A stretch of 64,000 nucleotides of DNA from Allorhizobium paknamense (GCF_030815125.1 NZ_JAUSWH010000010.1:62001-126000); one strand, 5' to 3'; counted from the stretch's first letter, positions 1 through 9,233 are shown. Numbers and translations: made by a program. Notes: a model not told the origin generated them from the sequence alone.

Positions 1-74
1 ATAAGGTCGAACACGCCGGGCGCGAGGATGAATTGCTTTTGCGCAAGCGCCTGTTTCAGCCTGGGATCGGCCAT
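1..74 (-). CDS. Isocitrate lyase/PEP mutase family protein, N-terminal 24 residues only
   Basis: The reading frame starts at ATG 74-72 on the minus strand and runs off the left edge. A strong ribosome-binding site (CAGGAGGAAA) lies just upstream. The visible peptide contains LAPGVFDL, which matches the conserved N-terminal strand of the PEP mutase/isocitrate lyase superfamily (TIM-barrel C-C or C-P lyases such as oxaloacetate decarboxylases and methylisocitrate or dimethylmalate lyases). It is co-directional with the amidase and rutA upstream, so it may be the distal gene of the rutA operon, although a repeat element lies in the 175-bp gap. The catalytic motif lies outside the window, so the substrate cannot be inferred. 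Confidence 0.6.
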   Translation of the reverse strand, partial: MADPRLKQALAQKQFILAPGVFDL

Positions 75-114
75 GGTTTCCTCCTGTTTTTATAGAGTCT
101 TGAGTACAGGCAGC

Positions 115-216
115 ATACAGCGCCGTGCGTTTATCAAACGCACAAAGGACGCTGTAACACTTTAAATCTACTGCATAATTCCTTAAATCCATTCCGATTT
201 AAGGAATTATGCAGTA
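115..216. repeat. Composite two-hairpin intergenic repeat (copy 1)
   Basis: The first stem-loop has arms TACAGCG/CGCTGTA with an inner GTGCG/CGCAC stem. The second, at 171-214, has perfect 19-bp arms (CTGCATAATTCCTTAAATC and its complement) with a 6-nt loop. The same two hairpins in the same relative order occur in the opposite orientation at 38421-38522, and a diverged copy of the second hairpin is at 61770-61815. It fills the gap between the amidase and the PEP-mutase-family gene. Confidence 0.85.
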
Positions 217-249
217 AGGGGGGCGCCGACCCTTGCAAGCCGACAGGCT

Positions 250-1758
250 TCATCGGCGCGAAAGTGTAGGCCTGTTCCGGTGATGGCTGGTGAGGGATTG
301 ATAGAACATGCCGAGTGAAAGGCACAGATGATCCGCCCCCGGCGGCCCGGCGATCTGTAGACCTGTCGGCAGGCCCTGCGTCCCAAGGCCCGAAGGCAGC
401 ATCAGGGCGGGAAAACCCAGATAGTCGAAGATCATGGTGTTGCGCGAAATGATCTCCTGAAAGGGTAGCGCCGCGCCATTCACATCGACCGTCAGTGTTT
501 CCAGTGATCCGGCCTCGCCGCCCACCCCAGGCGTGACGATCAGATCCACCGTCTCGAACACGGCCAGAAATTGCTGTTGCGCGGCCAGGCGCTGTTGCAG
601 CGCCGTGCCGTAATCGGCAGCCGAAAGGCCCATGCCCTGTTTGAGGCGGATGAGAAGCCCGGCGTCGAAATGCTCTGCCTGATCGACATGGCGCGCCTGC
701 AAGCTTGCCAGTTCCGAAAGCAGGATCGTCCATCCGGCAGAATGCATGCTGGCGATATCGAGCGGCGGCAGGGCGATGAGCTCGCAGCCCTCCGCTTCCA
801 GCAGGGACAGTGCGGCCTGCCAGTTTTCCAGCACGCACGCATCGACCTTTTCGATAAACCAGTTGGACGGGATGCCGAGGCGCAAAGGTCTGCGCGGCAT
901 TTCCGGTGGCGCAGGCCTGCCTCTTGCCGTCATGAAGGGCAGGACATGGGCGAGGTCACCGACACTGCGCGCCATCGGCCCCACATGGTCCAGCGTCCAG
1001 GAAAGCGGTGCTACGCCTTTTCGGGAAACGAGGTCGCGGGTGGGTTTGAGGCCCGACGTGCCGCACCAGCAGGAGGGCACGCGAATGGAGCCGCCCGTAT
1101 CGGTGCCAAGCGCCAGCGGCAGTAACCGGGCGGCGAGCGCCGCACCCGAGCCGGTGGAGGAACCGCCGGTCCAGCGCGTGTCATCCCAGGGATTGGAGAC
1201 GGCGCCAAAGCGCGGATTATGCGGCCCGCCGCAGGCAAATTCCGTGGTGGCGAGCATGGCCAGCGGAATGGCCCCCGCCGCCCTCAGGCGCGCCACCACC
1301 TCTGCATCGGCAGGGGCAATGCGGTTGCCGGTCAAAAGCGACCCGCAGGTTGTTGGGGTATCGGCAACATCGATGATGTCCTTGACGCCGAAAAACACGC
1401 CCTCCAGGGGCCGTGCCGTACCATCCGCCCAGCGCCGGTCACTTTCGGCAAGGCTTTCCTCCAGCCCTGCGGTCAGGCGCAGCACCGCTTCCGTGCCTGC
1501 GCGGCTGCCGTCTATTGCTGTCTTCAGGGCGTGGAACGCGGCGGACGGGGTCAGGCCGCCGTCTGCATAGGCTGCGAGAAGATCGGTGGCGCCTGCTTCG
1601 CCAACGCTGCCTGCCAAAGCAGAGGCAGCGGGCGCGCTGGGCTGAGGGAGGCTGGCCGCTGCAAGGCCAGCCTCCAGAAGATCGAGCGATTGGCCCGGGT
1701 CGATCATCGCCAGCGGATCGATCAAGGCCATTGCCTGGGTGGTGCTGGAACCGTCCAC
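250..1758 (-). CDS. Amidase-signature (AS) family amidase next to RutA
   Basis: The 502-aa product is an AS-superfamily amidohydrolase. The Ser-cisSer-Lys triad is visible: Lys126 in GVKDIID, cis-Ser200 in TGGSSTGSG, and nucleophile Ser224 in GTDTGGSIR. Cis-Ser and nucleophile are 24 residues apart, as in characterised members. No signal peptide is seen, so it is probably cytoplasmic. The chosen start is GTG at 1758, only 5 bp after the rutA stop, with a weak AGGG upstream; an in-frame ATG at 1731 is an alternative. Tight coupling to rutA suggests that it hydrolyses the amide or ureide left after RutA opens the ring, the job done by the unrelated RutB in the E. coli pathway. That assignment is inference; AS amidases also act on many acyclic amides. 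Confidence 0.88.
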   Translation of the reverse strand: MDGSSTTQAMALIDPLAMIDPGQSLDLLEAGLAAASLPQPSAPAASALAGSVGEAGATDLLAAYADGGLTPSAAFHALKTAIDGSRAGTEAVLRLTAGLEESLAESDRRWADGTARPLEGVFFGVKDIIDVADTPTTCGSLLTGNRIAPADAEVVARLRAAGAIPLAMLATTEFACGGPHNPRFGAVSNPWDDTRWTGGSSTGSGAALAARLLPLALGTDTGGSIRVPSCWCGTSGLKPTRDLVSRKGVAPLSWTLDHVGPMARSVGDLAHVLPFMTARGRPAPPEMPRRPLRLGIPSNWFIEKVDACVLENWQAALSLLEAEGCELIALPPLDIASMHSAGWTILLSELASLQARHVDQAEHFDAGLLIRLKQGMGLSAADYGTALQQRLAAQQQFLAVFETVDLIVTPGVGGEAGSLETLTVDVNGAALPFQEIISRNTMIFDYLGFPALMLPSGLGTQGLPTGLQIAGPPGADHLCLSLGMFYQSLTSHHRNRPTLSRR

Positions 1759-1763
1759 GGGCC

Positions 1764-2849
1764 CTATTCCGCGGCCACCGCGCTGATCTGGCTGCGGCAG
1801 GCCATGAGCGGCTGAATATGCTGGCCGAAATGGTCGAGGCCAGCCAGGAAGTCATCGAAGGTCAGCATGATGCCCTTGGTGCCCGGTACGGACGCGGCTT
1901 CATCCAGCATACGGGCAACCTTGGCATAGGAGCCGACCAGCGTGCCCATGTTGAAATTCACAGCACCTTCGGGAAGATTGATATGGCGACCGGTGGATGT
2001 TGCATCTGCCGTCACATCCTTGCTGCCCTGATCGGCCATCCAGGCAAGCGCCTCCACATCCTGACCGGCGCGGTATGCCTCCCACTTCGCCTCCGCCTTT
2101 TCGTTGGTTTCATCGGCGATGACCATGAACAGCACGTAGGAACCGACATCGCGGCCGCTTTTGGCGGTGGCTTCCAAAAGCCGTTCATTGCCCGGAGCAT
2201 AGGCGGTGGGGGTATTGATGCCTGATCCCATGACAAAGTTGTAATCGGCATAATCGGCGGCGAAGACCATGCCGCGCGGGCTCTGCCCGGCAGCCACGAT
2301 TTCGATCTTGTGCTCGGGCATGGGCTTCATATGGCAATCCTTCATGGTGAAGTGCTTGCCTTCAAAGGTGCAGGCGCCAGTTTCCCAGAGCGATTTCATC
2401 ACCTGCACATATTCGGTGGAATAATCATAGCGATAGCCGAAATAATCATCGCCCGGCCATAGGCCCATCTGGTCATATTCGGCCATCTGCCAGCCGGAAA
2501 CGATGTTGACGCCGAACCGGCCCGGCGCAACGGAATCAATCGTGGTGGCCATGCGTGCGACGATGGCGGGCGGCAGGGTCAGCACCGCCGTGGAGGCAAA
2601 GAGTTTGATGCGCTTTGTAACGGCGGCAAGGCTCGCCATCAGCGTGAAGGATTCGAGATTGTAATCCCAGAATTCCGTCTGGCCGCCAAAACCGCGCAGC
2701 TTGATCATCGACAGCGCGAAATCGAGCCCATAGGCCTCTGCCTTCTGCACGATCTCCTTGTTCAACTCGAAGCTTGGCTTGTATTGCGGCGCAGCCGTCG
2801 AAATCAGCCAGCCATTGTTACCGATGGGAATGAAGACTCCGATATCCAT
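1764..2849 (-). CDS. rutA: Pyrimidine oxygenase RutA (flavin-dependent, luciferase-like)
   Basis: The 361-aa product is a bacterial-luciferase-like flavin monooxygenase. It matches remembered E. coli RutA closely along its length: [10 protein letters not shown] near residue 9, [12 protein letters not shown] at 45-56, [10 protein letters not shown] at 91-100, and later [17 protein letters not shown] and the LTFDDFL motif near the C-terminus. RutA uses FMNH2 and O2 to cleave the N3-C4 amide bond of uracil or thymine; reduced flavin comes from RutF. Here rutA is the first gene of a minus-strand unit followed immediately by an AS amidase, and a RutF homologue lies at 10966-11502, but RutB, RutC, RutD, RutE and RutG are absent from the window. 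A GntR-type operator-like site lies 40-60 bp upstream of the start. The natural substrate may be a pyrimidine or a related cyclic amide. Confidence 0.92.
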   Translation of the reverse strand: MDIGVFIPIGNNGWLISTAAPQYKPSFELNKEIVQKAEAYGLDFALSMIKLRGFGGQTEFWDYNLESFTLMASLAAVTKRIKLFASTAVLTLPPAIVARMATTIDSVAPGRFGVNIVSGWQMAEYDQMGLWPGDDYFGYRYDYSTEYVQVMKSLWETGACTFEGKHFTMKDCHMKPMPEHKIEIVAAGQSPRGMVFAADYADYNFVMGSGINTPTAYAPGNERLLEATAKSGRDVGSYVLFMVIADETNEKAEAKWEAYRAGQDVEALAWMADQGSKDVTADATSTGRHINLPEGAVNFNMGTLVGSYAKVARMLDEAASVPGTKGIMLTFDDFLAGLDHFGQHIQPLMACRSQISAVAAE

Positions 2850-2888
2850 TGCGGTTCCCCTTGTTGTCGGTTTCGGACCTGCTCGAAG

Positions 2889-2908
2889 TTTGTATGTACG
2901 AACTAATG
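2889..2908. promoter_or_regulatory. Putative GntR operator upstream of rutA
   Basis: The sequence TTTGTATGTACGAACTAATG contains ATGT-N4-ACTA, a one-sided match to the ATGT-N4-ACAT palindrome found perfectly at 5479-5490 and 5262-5273. It lies 40-60 bp upstream of the rutA start, in the gap between rutA and the gntR gene. Confidence 0.5.
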
Positions 2909-3073
2909 CAAAATTTGCTCCGGCTGTCCAGAGTGAAATTGTTACAAATTTAGGCTTGATTATTTTTTAGTCATATCGCTGAAAACCATGCCAAACCCAT
3001 GGCGCGAATCCTGCGCAAATGCGCAAAGCAGCGGCGATCAGGGATTGAGTTCAGAATGGGGAGGGCGTGGCCG

Positions 3074-3880
3074 TCAGGTTTCGGCGCGCAACGTCGTGGT
3101 GTAGGTAAACCGGTCCGCCGGCAGAATCTGGAAGGCGTATTCGATCAGCCGCCGCCCGCTGGCATAATAGCGGCGGGTCACCTGCAAGGCGAGGTCGCCT
3201 TGCTTGCAGCCGATTCGTTCGGCGATGTCTGCGGTCAGTGCCACGGGCTTGATGTCCTGCTGGATCTCATGGATCATCTCGCCGGTATATTCCTCGATCA
3301 GGTGGAAGATGGCTGACTTCGCCACTTCGACATCCTTGACGGCAGGCGCAAGCCTTGCATCGACATAGACCTCGTTCCAGGAAAACGTCTTCTGTCGCCC
3401 GGCGGTATAGCGCACGCCGGTCATGTGCAGGAAGCGGCGGCCTGCCCGGCAACCCAGTTCCACCGCAAGCCGCCCCTGGGCGGAAATTTCCTGTCGGGTG
3501 GAGATGACGAATTCCGTATTGCTGGCCACTTCGAACAGTTCGGAGCGGGAATGGGCGATAAAGTGGCGGCGGGCAACATCCATGCCCGCCTCGACCCGGG
3601 TGCCAACGCCCTTTCGCGCGGAAAGCCTGCCGCCGGAGCGCAGGGTCGCAATGGCCTGGCGCACGGTCTGACGGCTGACGCCAAGGGTCGCGGCAAGGTC
3701 GTTCTCGGTCGGCAGAAGCGAGCCCACGGGAAATTCGCCGCTGCGGATGCGCGCCTCCAGATGGTGGGCCACCTGCAGGTAGAGCGGCGCAGTGGTCAGC
3801 TCCGGCCGCCACTCCATGTCGCTGGTTTCTGCCTCGTCCGCTTGCGCCTGCCTGTCGATTGCTGTCATGCCCAGATCCAT
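3074..3880 (-). CDS. GntR-family regulator, HutC/UTRA subfamily
   Basis: The 268-aa product has an N-terminal GntR winged helix-turn-helix (about residues 31-96; LPTENDLAATLGVSRQTVR is the recognition region) and a C-terminal UTRA ligand-binding domain (about 118-262). The start at 3880 is supported by AGGAG 7 bp upstream; it has an unusually long acidic N-terminal tail. It sits between the rutA unit (same strand) and the MFS/ABC unit (divergent). Four similar short palindromes around these promoters suggest that it represses the whole cluster and releases on binding a pathway metabolite, as HutC-type proteins do. Ligand and operator assignment are inferred. Confidence 0.9.
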   Translation of the reverse strand: MDLGMTAIDRQAQADEAETSDMEWRPELTTAPLYLQVAHHLEARIRSGEFPVGSLLPTENDLAATLGVSRQTVRQAIATLRSGGRLSARKGVGTRVEAGMDVARRHFIAHSRSELFEVASNTEFVISTRQEISAQGRLAVELGCRAGRRFLHMTGVRYTAGRQKTFSWNEVYVDARLAPAVKDVEVAKSAIFHLIEEYTGEMIHEIQQDIKPVALTADIAERIGCKQGDLALQVTRRYYASGRRLIEYAFQILPADRFTYTTTLRAET

Positions 3881-3956
3881 TCGATTGCTCCTATGAACAG
3901 GTTTTCAGCAAGAGAATCAAACAGTTTCCGGCAGGCCTGCTTCTGCGGCCCAGATG

Positions 3957-3998
3957 TTGCGCTGCATGCCGAAATCAGTTAGTACGGACAAATACCAG
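3957..3998 (+). promoter_or_regulatory. Promoter/operator of the MFS transporter gene
   Basis: A possible -35 (TTGCGC, 3957-3962) and -10 (TAGTAC, 3980-3985) with 17-bp spacing overlap the operator-like TTAGTACGGACAAATA. The core is the reverse complement of the palindrome half at 5479-5490 with one degenerate arm. It lies between the divergent gntR and MFS genes. Confidence 0.45.
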
Positions 3999-4027
3999 TT
4001 TTTCCCGATCAATCCAAGGCTCCCACC

Positions 4028-5245
4028 ATGTCGGACATCCTTGCCGGAGAGCGGCGTCTTGCGCCGGTATCCTCGCTTTTCCAGACGCTGGCCGTCGCCA
4101 CGCTCATCCAGGTGGTGGCCACGGCCAGCGTGCTGGCGCTGACGGCAATTGCGCCAACCGTGGCGGGCGACATGCAGATTGGCGCGCATTGGATCGGCTA
4201 TCAGATCAGCCTGATCTATACCTCCGGCATGCTGTCTTCGGCGGTCGCGGGAAGCCTTGTGCAGCGCTATGGCCCGGTGAAAGTGGAGCAGGTGGCGCTG
4301 GCCTCAGTGGCGCTGGGCTTTGCTGGAATTGCCACCGGCTGGGTGCCGGTCATGGTGCTGGCCTCGCTGTCCATCGGACTCGGTTATGGCCTGAACAATC
4401 CGGCCTCCTCGGAAATGCTGAGCCGTGTAACGCCGCAGCATCGGCGCAATATCGTCTTTTCGCTCAAGCAGGCGGGCGTGCCGCTGGGTGGGCTTTGCGC
4501 CAGTTTTGTCTTTCCGTTTCTCACCGCGCATGTCGGCTGGCACGAGGCCTTGCTGCTCGGAGCCTTGGCGCCCATCGTCACCATGGGCCTTCTGGCCTTC
4601 ATTCACGCGGCGGAGCCGAAGCAGGCGGCAAAGCCCGCCTCCTTCGGGCGCGGCTTTCTTGAGGAGCAATCAATCATCTGGAAAAGCAGGCCGCTTCGCA
4701 CCTTGAGCGGGCTGGGCTTTGCCTATTCCGCCATGCAGCTTTCCGTCTCCGCCTTTGCCGTCGTCACCCTGGTGCATGATGCCGGCTGGTCGCTGCTGGC
4801 GGCAGGAGCAGTGGCGGCCGCCATGCAAAGCGCTGGCGCCTTCGGGCGGGTGTTCTGGGGCGCTGTCGCCGATCGCCTCGGCGGCGGCTTGCTGACACTG
4901 GCCCTGCTTGGCCTGCTCGGCGGCACGGGCTTTGCCTGCCTCTATTGGCTGAGTGTTCTCCCTCCTGCCGTGCAGGCAGGCCTTTTCGTGCTGATCGGCG
5001 CGGTGACCATCGGCTGGAACGGGGTTTTGCTGGCGGAAGTGGCCCATCACGCACCTGAAGCGCGGGTGGGTGCCATTACCGGTGGTGCGCTGGTCTATAC
5101 CTTCATCGGCGTGATCGTCGGGCCGTCCAGCTTCGCCGCTCTTTACGCACTGACCGGGCATTACGGCGCGAGCTTCCTGGTCTTCTCCCTGTTCGGGTTT
5201 ACCGGAATGGTGGCCGCCTGGCGGGCGCATTGCCTGCGGGATTGA
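4028..5245 (+). CDS. MFS transporter
   Basis: The 405-aa hydrophobic protein has about twelve membrane segments, the length and spacing of a major facilitator. The charged cytoplasmic region near residues 200-215 separates the two six-helix halves. It is the first gene right of the gntR promoter and is followed by the RbsABC-type importer, so the cluster has two unrelated transport routes. It may import the substrate or export an intermediate; the sequence does not decide the direction. The start ATG has a weak AAGG 8 bp upstream. No specific subfamily is recognised with confidence. Confidence 0.85.
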   Translation: MSDILAGERRLAPVSSLFQTLAVATLIQVVATASVLALTAIAPTVAGDMQIGAHWIGYQISLIYTSGMLSSAVAGSLVQRYGPVKVEQVALASVALGFAGIATGWVPVMVLASLSIGLGYGLNNPASSEMLSRVTPQHRRNIVFSLKQAGVPLGGLCASFVFPFLTAHVGWHEALLLGALAPIVTMGLLAFIHAAEPKQAAKPASFGRGFLEEQSIIWKSRPLRTLSGLGFAYSAMQLSVSAFAVVTLVHDAGWSLLAAGAVAAAMQSAGAFGRVFWGAVADRLGGGLLTLALLGLLGGTGFACLYWLSVLPPAVQAGLFVLIGAVTIGWNGVLLAEVAHHAPEARVGAITGGALVYTFIGVIVGPSSFAALYALTGHYGASFLVFSLFGFTGMVAAWRAHCLRD

Positions 5246-5260
5246 GGCTTTCCGCGTCTT

Positions 5261-5277
5261 GCATGTACAGACATATG
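5261..5277. promoter_or_regulatory. ATGT-N4-ACAT operator-like palindrome
   Basis: The sequence GCATGTACAGACATATG contains perfect ATGT and ACAT arms separated by 4 bp. It begins 16 bp after the MFS stop, in the 297-bp gap before the binding-protein gene, about 200 bp upstream of the second perfect site. The pair could allow looping repression. Confidence 0.55.
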
Positions 5278-5459
5278 GATAGGGTCTCTGCGATTGCAGA
5301 AAGGTCTGCATGCCAGATTATGGCCTGTTTTCATTGCGAATTCCTTGTTTTTCTTGTTGTGGCCGTGAGGCGGACTGACCAGCCTTTGCGCATTTTTTGA
5401 GGGGTGAAAGCGGCAATTGCCCGCCGAATAGGCAATGTAAAAAAATAGGCAGAATCCCG

Positions 5460-5490
5460 TTGACGGACTTTCGTTTATGTCCGTACATTA
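5460..5490 (+). promoter_or_regulatory. Promoter with embedded operator upstream of the ABC importer operon
   Basis: A -35-like TTGACG (5460-5465) and a -10-like TACATT (5484-5489) are separated by 18 bp. The perfect palindrome ATGTCCGTACAT (5479-5490) covers the -10, the classic place for a repressor site. The remainder of the 297-bp gap contains no other recognisable element. Confidence 0.55.
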
Positions 5491-5542
5491 TCTTCCAACA
5501 AGGCTGAGGGATAGCCCGTGGCAACAAGGAAGGGGACTGTCG

Positions 5543-6646
5543 ATGATGCGCCGATTTCTGCTGACATCCATGCTGGCCGGTGCGGCCATGCTGTCTTTGA
5601 CGGCGCAGGGAAAGGCTGGTCCGATGGAGGATGCCAAGGCCATCGTGGCGGCGCATGAGGCCATGCCGGTCTTTACGCCGCCGGGCGAAGCCTTCGATGC
5701 CAAGGCCTGCATGGCGGGGAAAAAGGTGCTCTCCATCCCGATTTCGATGACCATTCCCTTCAGCGTCGAATTGCAGAAGGGCATGGCGGCAGCAGCCAAG
5801 GAAGTGGGCTTTACCTACACCACCTGGGACAATCAGCTGAAGGTCGACCAGTGGATCCAGGGCGTTTCTCAGGCCATTAGCCAGAAATATGACGTGCTGG
5901 ACGTGGCGGGCGGCCTCAATCCGGAAGTTCTCGGCCCGCAACTGGCCGAAGCGCGGGCCGCGGGGCTGAAGATCAGCACCACCCACCTTTATGACGTGAC
6001 GCAGGAGCAGTTCAAAGGCGTCGATTACACCACCAAGGTGGATTTTACCGAGGCAGGCCGGCTGCTGGCCGCCTGGGCTTATGTGAAGACCGGTGGCAAG
6101 CCGAATGTGCTGATCATCGGCTCATCCGACGTGCTGCCCTCCACGCCGTTCGTTCAATCCATCCAGTCCGAATTGAAGACGCTTTGCCCTGAATGCAAGC
6201 AGAAGCATCTGGATGTGCCGGTTTCCGAATGGGCAACGAAGATCCAGCCCGGGGTGCAATCGGCCCTGCTGGCCGATTCCTCGATCAACTTCATCCTGCC
6301 GATCTATGATTCCATGTCGCAATTCGTGGTGCCGGCGCTGCGCATCACCGGGTCGGAAGGCGCGGTGAAGATCGCAAGCTTCAATGGCACCCCCTTCGTG
6401 CTGGATATGGTGCGGGAAGGCCATGTGCAGATGGATATTGGCGAAAGCCTGGGCTGGGCAGGCTATGCGGCGGTGGACAATATCATGCGGATGATGTGCG
6501 GCCTGCCGTCTGCTTCCAAGCTGAACGTGCCGCTCCTGATCTTCGATGAGCGCAATATCAAGACCGCGGGCATTCCGGCCAATTTCAACGATGGCTATGG
6601 CGATGCCCATCTCGAAGGTTTTCGCAAACTGTGGAAGCTCAAATAA
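5543..6646 (+). CDS. Periplasmic sugar-type substrate-binding protein (RbsB-like) of ABC importer
   Basis: The 367-aa product belongs to the type-1 periplasmic binding proteins (Peripla_BP_4-like). The start at 5543 gives a classic Sec signal peptide (MMRRF, then hydrophobic to about residue 25) and has AAGGAAGGGG upstream; an in-frame ATG at 5477 would add 22 residues that spoil the signal. The following genes encode the ATPase and permease of the same importer class. This class carries ribose, xylose, polyols, AI-2 and some nucleosides, so uptake of a riboside or heterocycle would fit the rutA context, but the ligand cannot be read from the sequence. Two operator-like palindromes precede it. 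Confidence 0.9.
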   Translation: MMRRFLLTSMLAGAAMLSLTAQGKAGPMEDAKAIVAAHEAMPVFTPPGEAFDAKACMAGKKVLSIPISMTIPFSVELQKGMAAAAKEVGFTYTTWDNQLKVDQWIQGVSQAISQKYDVLDVAGGLNPEVLGPQLAEARAAGLKISTTHLYDVTQEQFKGVDYTTKVDFTEAGRLLAAWAYVKTGGKPNVLIIGSSDVLPSTPFVQSIQSELKTLCPECKQKHLDVPVSEWATKIQPGVQSALLADSSINFILPIYDSMSQFVVPALRITGSEGAVKIASFNGTPFVLDMVREGHVQMDIGESLGWAGYAAVDNIMRMMCGLPSASKLNVPLLIFDERNIKTAGIPANFNDGYGDAHLEGFRKLWKLK

Positions 6647-6675
6647 GCCGCCGCAGGATGGCAAAGGAGCCCGCC

Positions 6676-8226
6676 ATGACTGAGAATGCCGTGCTTCACA
6701 TGCGAAATATCCGAATGCGTTTCGGCAGCCATCAGGCGCTGAAGGGGGTGTCGCTCTCGGTGCGGCGCGGTGAGGTCTTCGGCCTGCTCGGCCAGAACGG
6801 TTCCGGCAAATCGACGCTGATCAAGGTGCTGGCGGGTTTTTACCAGCCGGAGCAGGGCAGCGACGTGGTGCTGTGGGGCCAGGTGATGCCGTTGCCGCTG
6901 AACCAGATGGACATCAAAAAGCGCGGCGTGGCCTTCGTGCACCAGCATCTTGGGCTGATCGCCTCGCTGACGGTGGTGGAAAACATGCGGGTTACGGCCC
7001 TGCAAACCCGCACACCCTGGTTCGTCAACTGGCGGCGCGAGGCAAGGCGGGTGGCGGCGCTGTTTGCCGATTTTGGTCTCAGCATCGATCCCTTCGCCAC
7101 CATTGCCTCGCTCTCGCCGGTGGAACGGGCTTTCGTGGCGATCATTCGCGCCTTCGAGGATCTCAAAGCCTCGGATGCCGGTCATGGCGGCGAGGGGATT
7201 CTGGTGCTCGACGAGCCGACACCCTTTTTGCCCGCCGAGGATGTTGGCCGTCTTTTCACGCTGATCCGCTCTATCGTCGCCCGTGGAGCATCTGTCATCA
7301 TCGTCACCCATGATATTGATGAGGTGCGCGACATCACCGACCGCGTGGCGGTACTGCGGGATGGCGAACTCGTCGATATTCTCGACACGCGGGCCAGCGA
7401 ACGGCAGGCCATTCTCGACACAATCGTCGGCAGCCGGATCGAAGCCTTCAGCAAGAGCCGGGAGACGGCCTCGCGCGCGGCGGCCGTGACGGTTCGCGAC
7501 CTGACGACAGGGCATGCCGCCCCCTTCGATTTCAGCATCTCCGAAGGTGAGGTGCTCGGCGTGACAGGGTTGATCGGCTCCGGTTTTGCCAGCCTTCCCT
7601 ATGCGCTCTTCGGCGCGGCCCGCGCCTCCGGCACGATGACGTTGGCAGACAAGACCATCGATCTTGCCCGGCTGACGCCCGGCAAGGCGCAGGCGCTCGG
7701 TCTTGCGCTCTTGCCGGGGGACAGGCTGGGCGCGGCAGGGATCGGCAGCTTGTCGATCACCGATAACATCACCCTGCCGGTGCTTGATGAGCATCGGCGG
7801 CTTTACGGCCTGGATCGGCCCGGCATGGTGCGGCAGGCGGGCCTTTTGTCCGAGCTGCACGATGTGCGCCCGAGACGCCCGGCGCTGCCGCTTGCAGCCC
7901 TGTCCGGCGGTAACCAGCAAAAGGTGCTTCTGGCCAAATGGCTGCAAACCAGGCCCCGGCTGCTTTTGCTGGACGAACCCACCCAGGGTGTCGATTTCGG
8001 CGCGCGCCAGCAGATTTTCACGGCTCTGGATCAGGCTGCCCGCGCCGGAACCGCCATTCTCTGCGCCTCCACCGATAATGAGCAGCTCGAACAGATCGCC
8101 GACCGTATCCTCGTTTTCGCACGCGGGCGTCCGGTCGTGGAGCTGAAAGGGGCGGAGATCAACCGCCGGGCCATCACCGAAGCCTGTTTCTACAGCGAAA
8201 GCCAAACCGCGGAGGCCGCAGAATGA
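6676..8226 (+). CDS. Sugar-type ABC importer ATPase with two ABC domains (RbsA-like)
   Basis: The 516-aa protein contains two tandem nucleotide-binding domains. Domain 1 has Walker A GQNGSGKST (residues 39-47), a degenerate signature (LSPVERA in place of LSGGQ) and Walker B VLDEPTPF. Domain 2 has the usual degenerate Walker A of RbsA-type proteins, an intact LSGGNQQK signature and LLLDEPTQGVD. The start at 6676 follows AAAGGAG; the upstream in-frame ATG at 6631 lies inside the binding-protein gene. Its stop overlaps the permease start (ATGA). The unorthodox first signature motif is worth noting because domain 1 usually carries LSIGQ or LSGGQ. Confidence 0.92.
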   Translation: MTENAVLHMRNIRMRFGSHQALKGVSLSVRRGEVFGLLGQNGSGKSTLIKVLAGFYQPEQGSDVVLWGQVMPLPLNQMDIKKRGVAFVHQHLGLIASLTVVENMRVTALQTRTPWFVNWRREARRVAALFADFGLSIDPFATIASLSPVERAFVAIIRAFEDLKASDAGHGGEGILVLDEPTPFLPAEDVGRLFTLIRSIVARGASVIIVTHDIDEVRDITDRVAVLRDGELVDILDTRASERQAILDTIVGSRIEAFSKSRETASRAAAVTVRDLTTGHAAPFDFSISEGEVLGVTGLIGSGFASLPYALFGAARASGTMTLADKTIDLARLTPGKAQALGLALLPGDRLGAAGIGSLSITDNITLPVLDEHRRLYGLDRPGMVRQAGLLSELHDVRPRRPALPLAALSGGNQQKVLLAKWLQTRPRLLLLDEPTQGVDFGARQQIFTALDQAARAGTAILCASTDNEQLEQIADRILVFARGRPVVELKGAEINRRAITEACFYSESQTAEAAE

Positions 8227-9233
8227 CCACGATGGATGTGTCTGCCAAACCCCTCAAGCCCAGGAGCCTGCCGCGCCTTGCGCTGAAGCAGGAAGGCGAG
8301 CGCTTTGCGCTGGTCGGCGCCTGGCTGCTGCTGATCGTGATTTTCGGCGTGTTGATGCCGGAGTCCTTTCTGAGCTGGCGCAATTTCTCCACCATGTTCG
8401 GCTCGCAGGCTGTGCTGGTGGTGCTGACGCTCGGCATCATCATTCCGCTGACCTCGGGAGATTTCGATCTGTCGGGCGCCTCGACGCTCACGATGAGCGC
8501 CATGCTGATCGGCGTCCTCAATGCCCGGGAGGGCTGGCCGCTGGCGCCGACGCTGGCAATCGCGCTGGCGAGCGGCGTGATCATCGGCGCGGTCAATGCC
8601 TTCTTCGTTCTCTATTTCCGCATCCATTCGCTGATCGTGACGCTGGGTGTCGGCACCTTCGTCAACGGGCTCATCCTGTGGATCAGCAAGTCCCAGACCA
8701 TTTCGGGCGTGTCGATGTCGCTGGTGGAATGGGTGATCATCAATCGGCTCTTCGGTATCCCGCTTGCCTTCTTCTATGCGCTGATCCTGGCCGCACTGCT
8801 CTGGTATGTGCTGGAATACACAATTGCCGGGCGCAGGCTGCTGTTTGTCGGGCGCGGGCGTGAAGTCTCAAGGCTGAACGGGATTGCGGTGGATCGGGTC
8901 CGGGCCATATCCTTCATCCTCTCCGGTCTGATCGCCGCCCTCGCCGGGGTCTTCTATGCCGGCATGACGGGATCTGCCGATCCGCTTTCCGGCCTCAACC
9001 TGCTTCTGCCTGCCTTCGCTGCCGCCTTTCTCGGGGCAACGACCATTTCGCCGGGGCGGTTCAATGCCTTTGGCGCGGTCATCAGTGTCTACTTCCTCGT
9101 GACCGGCATTACGGGGCTGACCATGTTGGGGGCGGATGCCTATGTGCAGAACCTGTTTTATGGCGGTGCACTGGTCATTGCGGTGGCGCTGAGCCAGTTG
9201 GTCCGCAATCGCCAGCCGCAGGAATTCAGCTGA
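8223..9233 (+). CDS. Sugar-type ABC importer permease (RbsC-like)
   Basis: The 336-aa integral membrane protein has roughly ten hydrophobic segments and the BPD_transp_2 hallmark GDFDLSGASTLTMSAML near residues 78-95. The gene is translationally coupled to the ATPase through an ATGA overlap and to the next small ORF through a TGATG overlap. It presumably forms a homodimeric channel for the substrate bound by the 5543 product. Confidence 0.92.
   Translation: MTTMDVSAKPLKPRSLPRLALKQEGERFALVGAWLLLIVIFGVLMPESFLSWRNFSTMFGSQAVLVVLTLGIIIPLTSGDFDLSGASTLTMSAMLIGVLNAREGWPLAPTLAIALASGVIIGAVNAFFVLYFRIHSLIVTLGVGTFVNGLILWISKSQTISGVSMSLVEWVIINRLFGIPLAFFYALILAALLWYVLEYTIAGRRLLFVGRGREVSRLNGIAVDRVRAISFILSGLIAALAGVFYAGMTGSADPLSGLNLLLPAFAAAFLGATTISPGRFNAFGAVISVYFLVTGITGLTMLGADAYVQNLFYGGALVIAVALSQLVRNRQPQEFS

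Noticed and set aside
6595-8205. Minus-strand open frame (about 536 codons) opposite the RbsA-like ATPase
   Set aside because: It is a reverse-frame shadow of a clear two-domain ABC ATPase with no recognisable domain.
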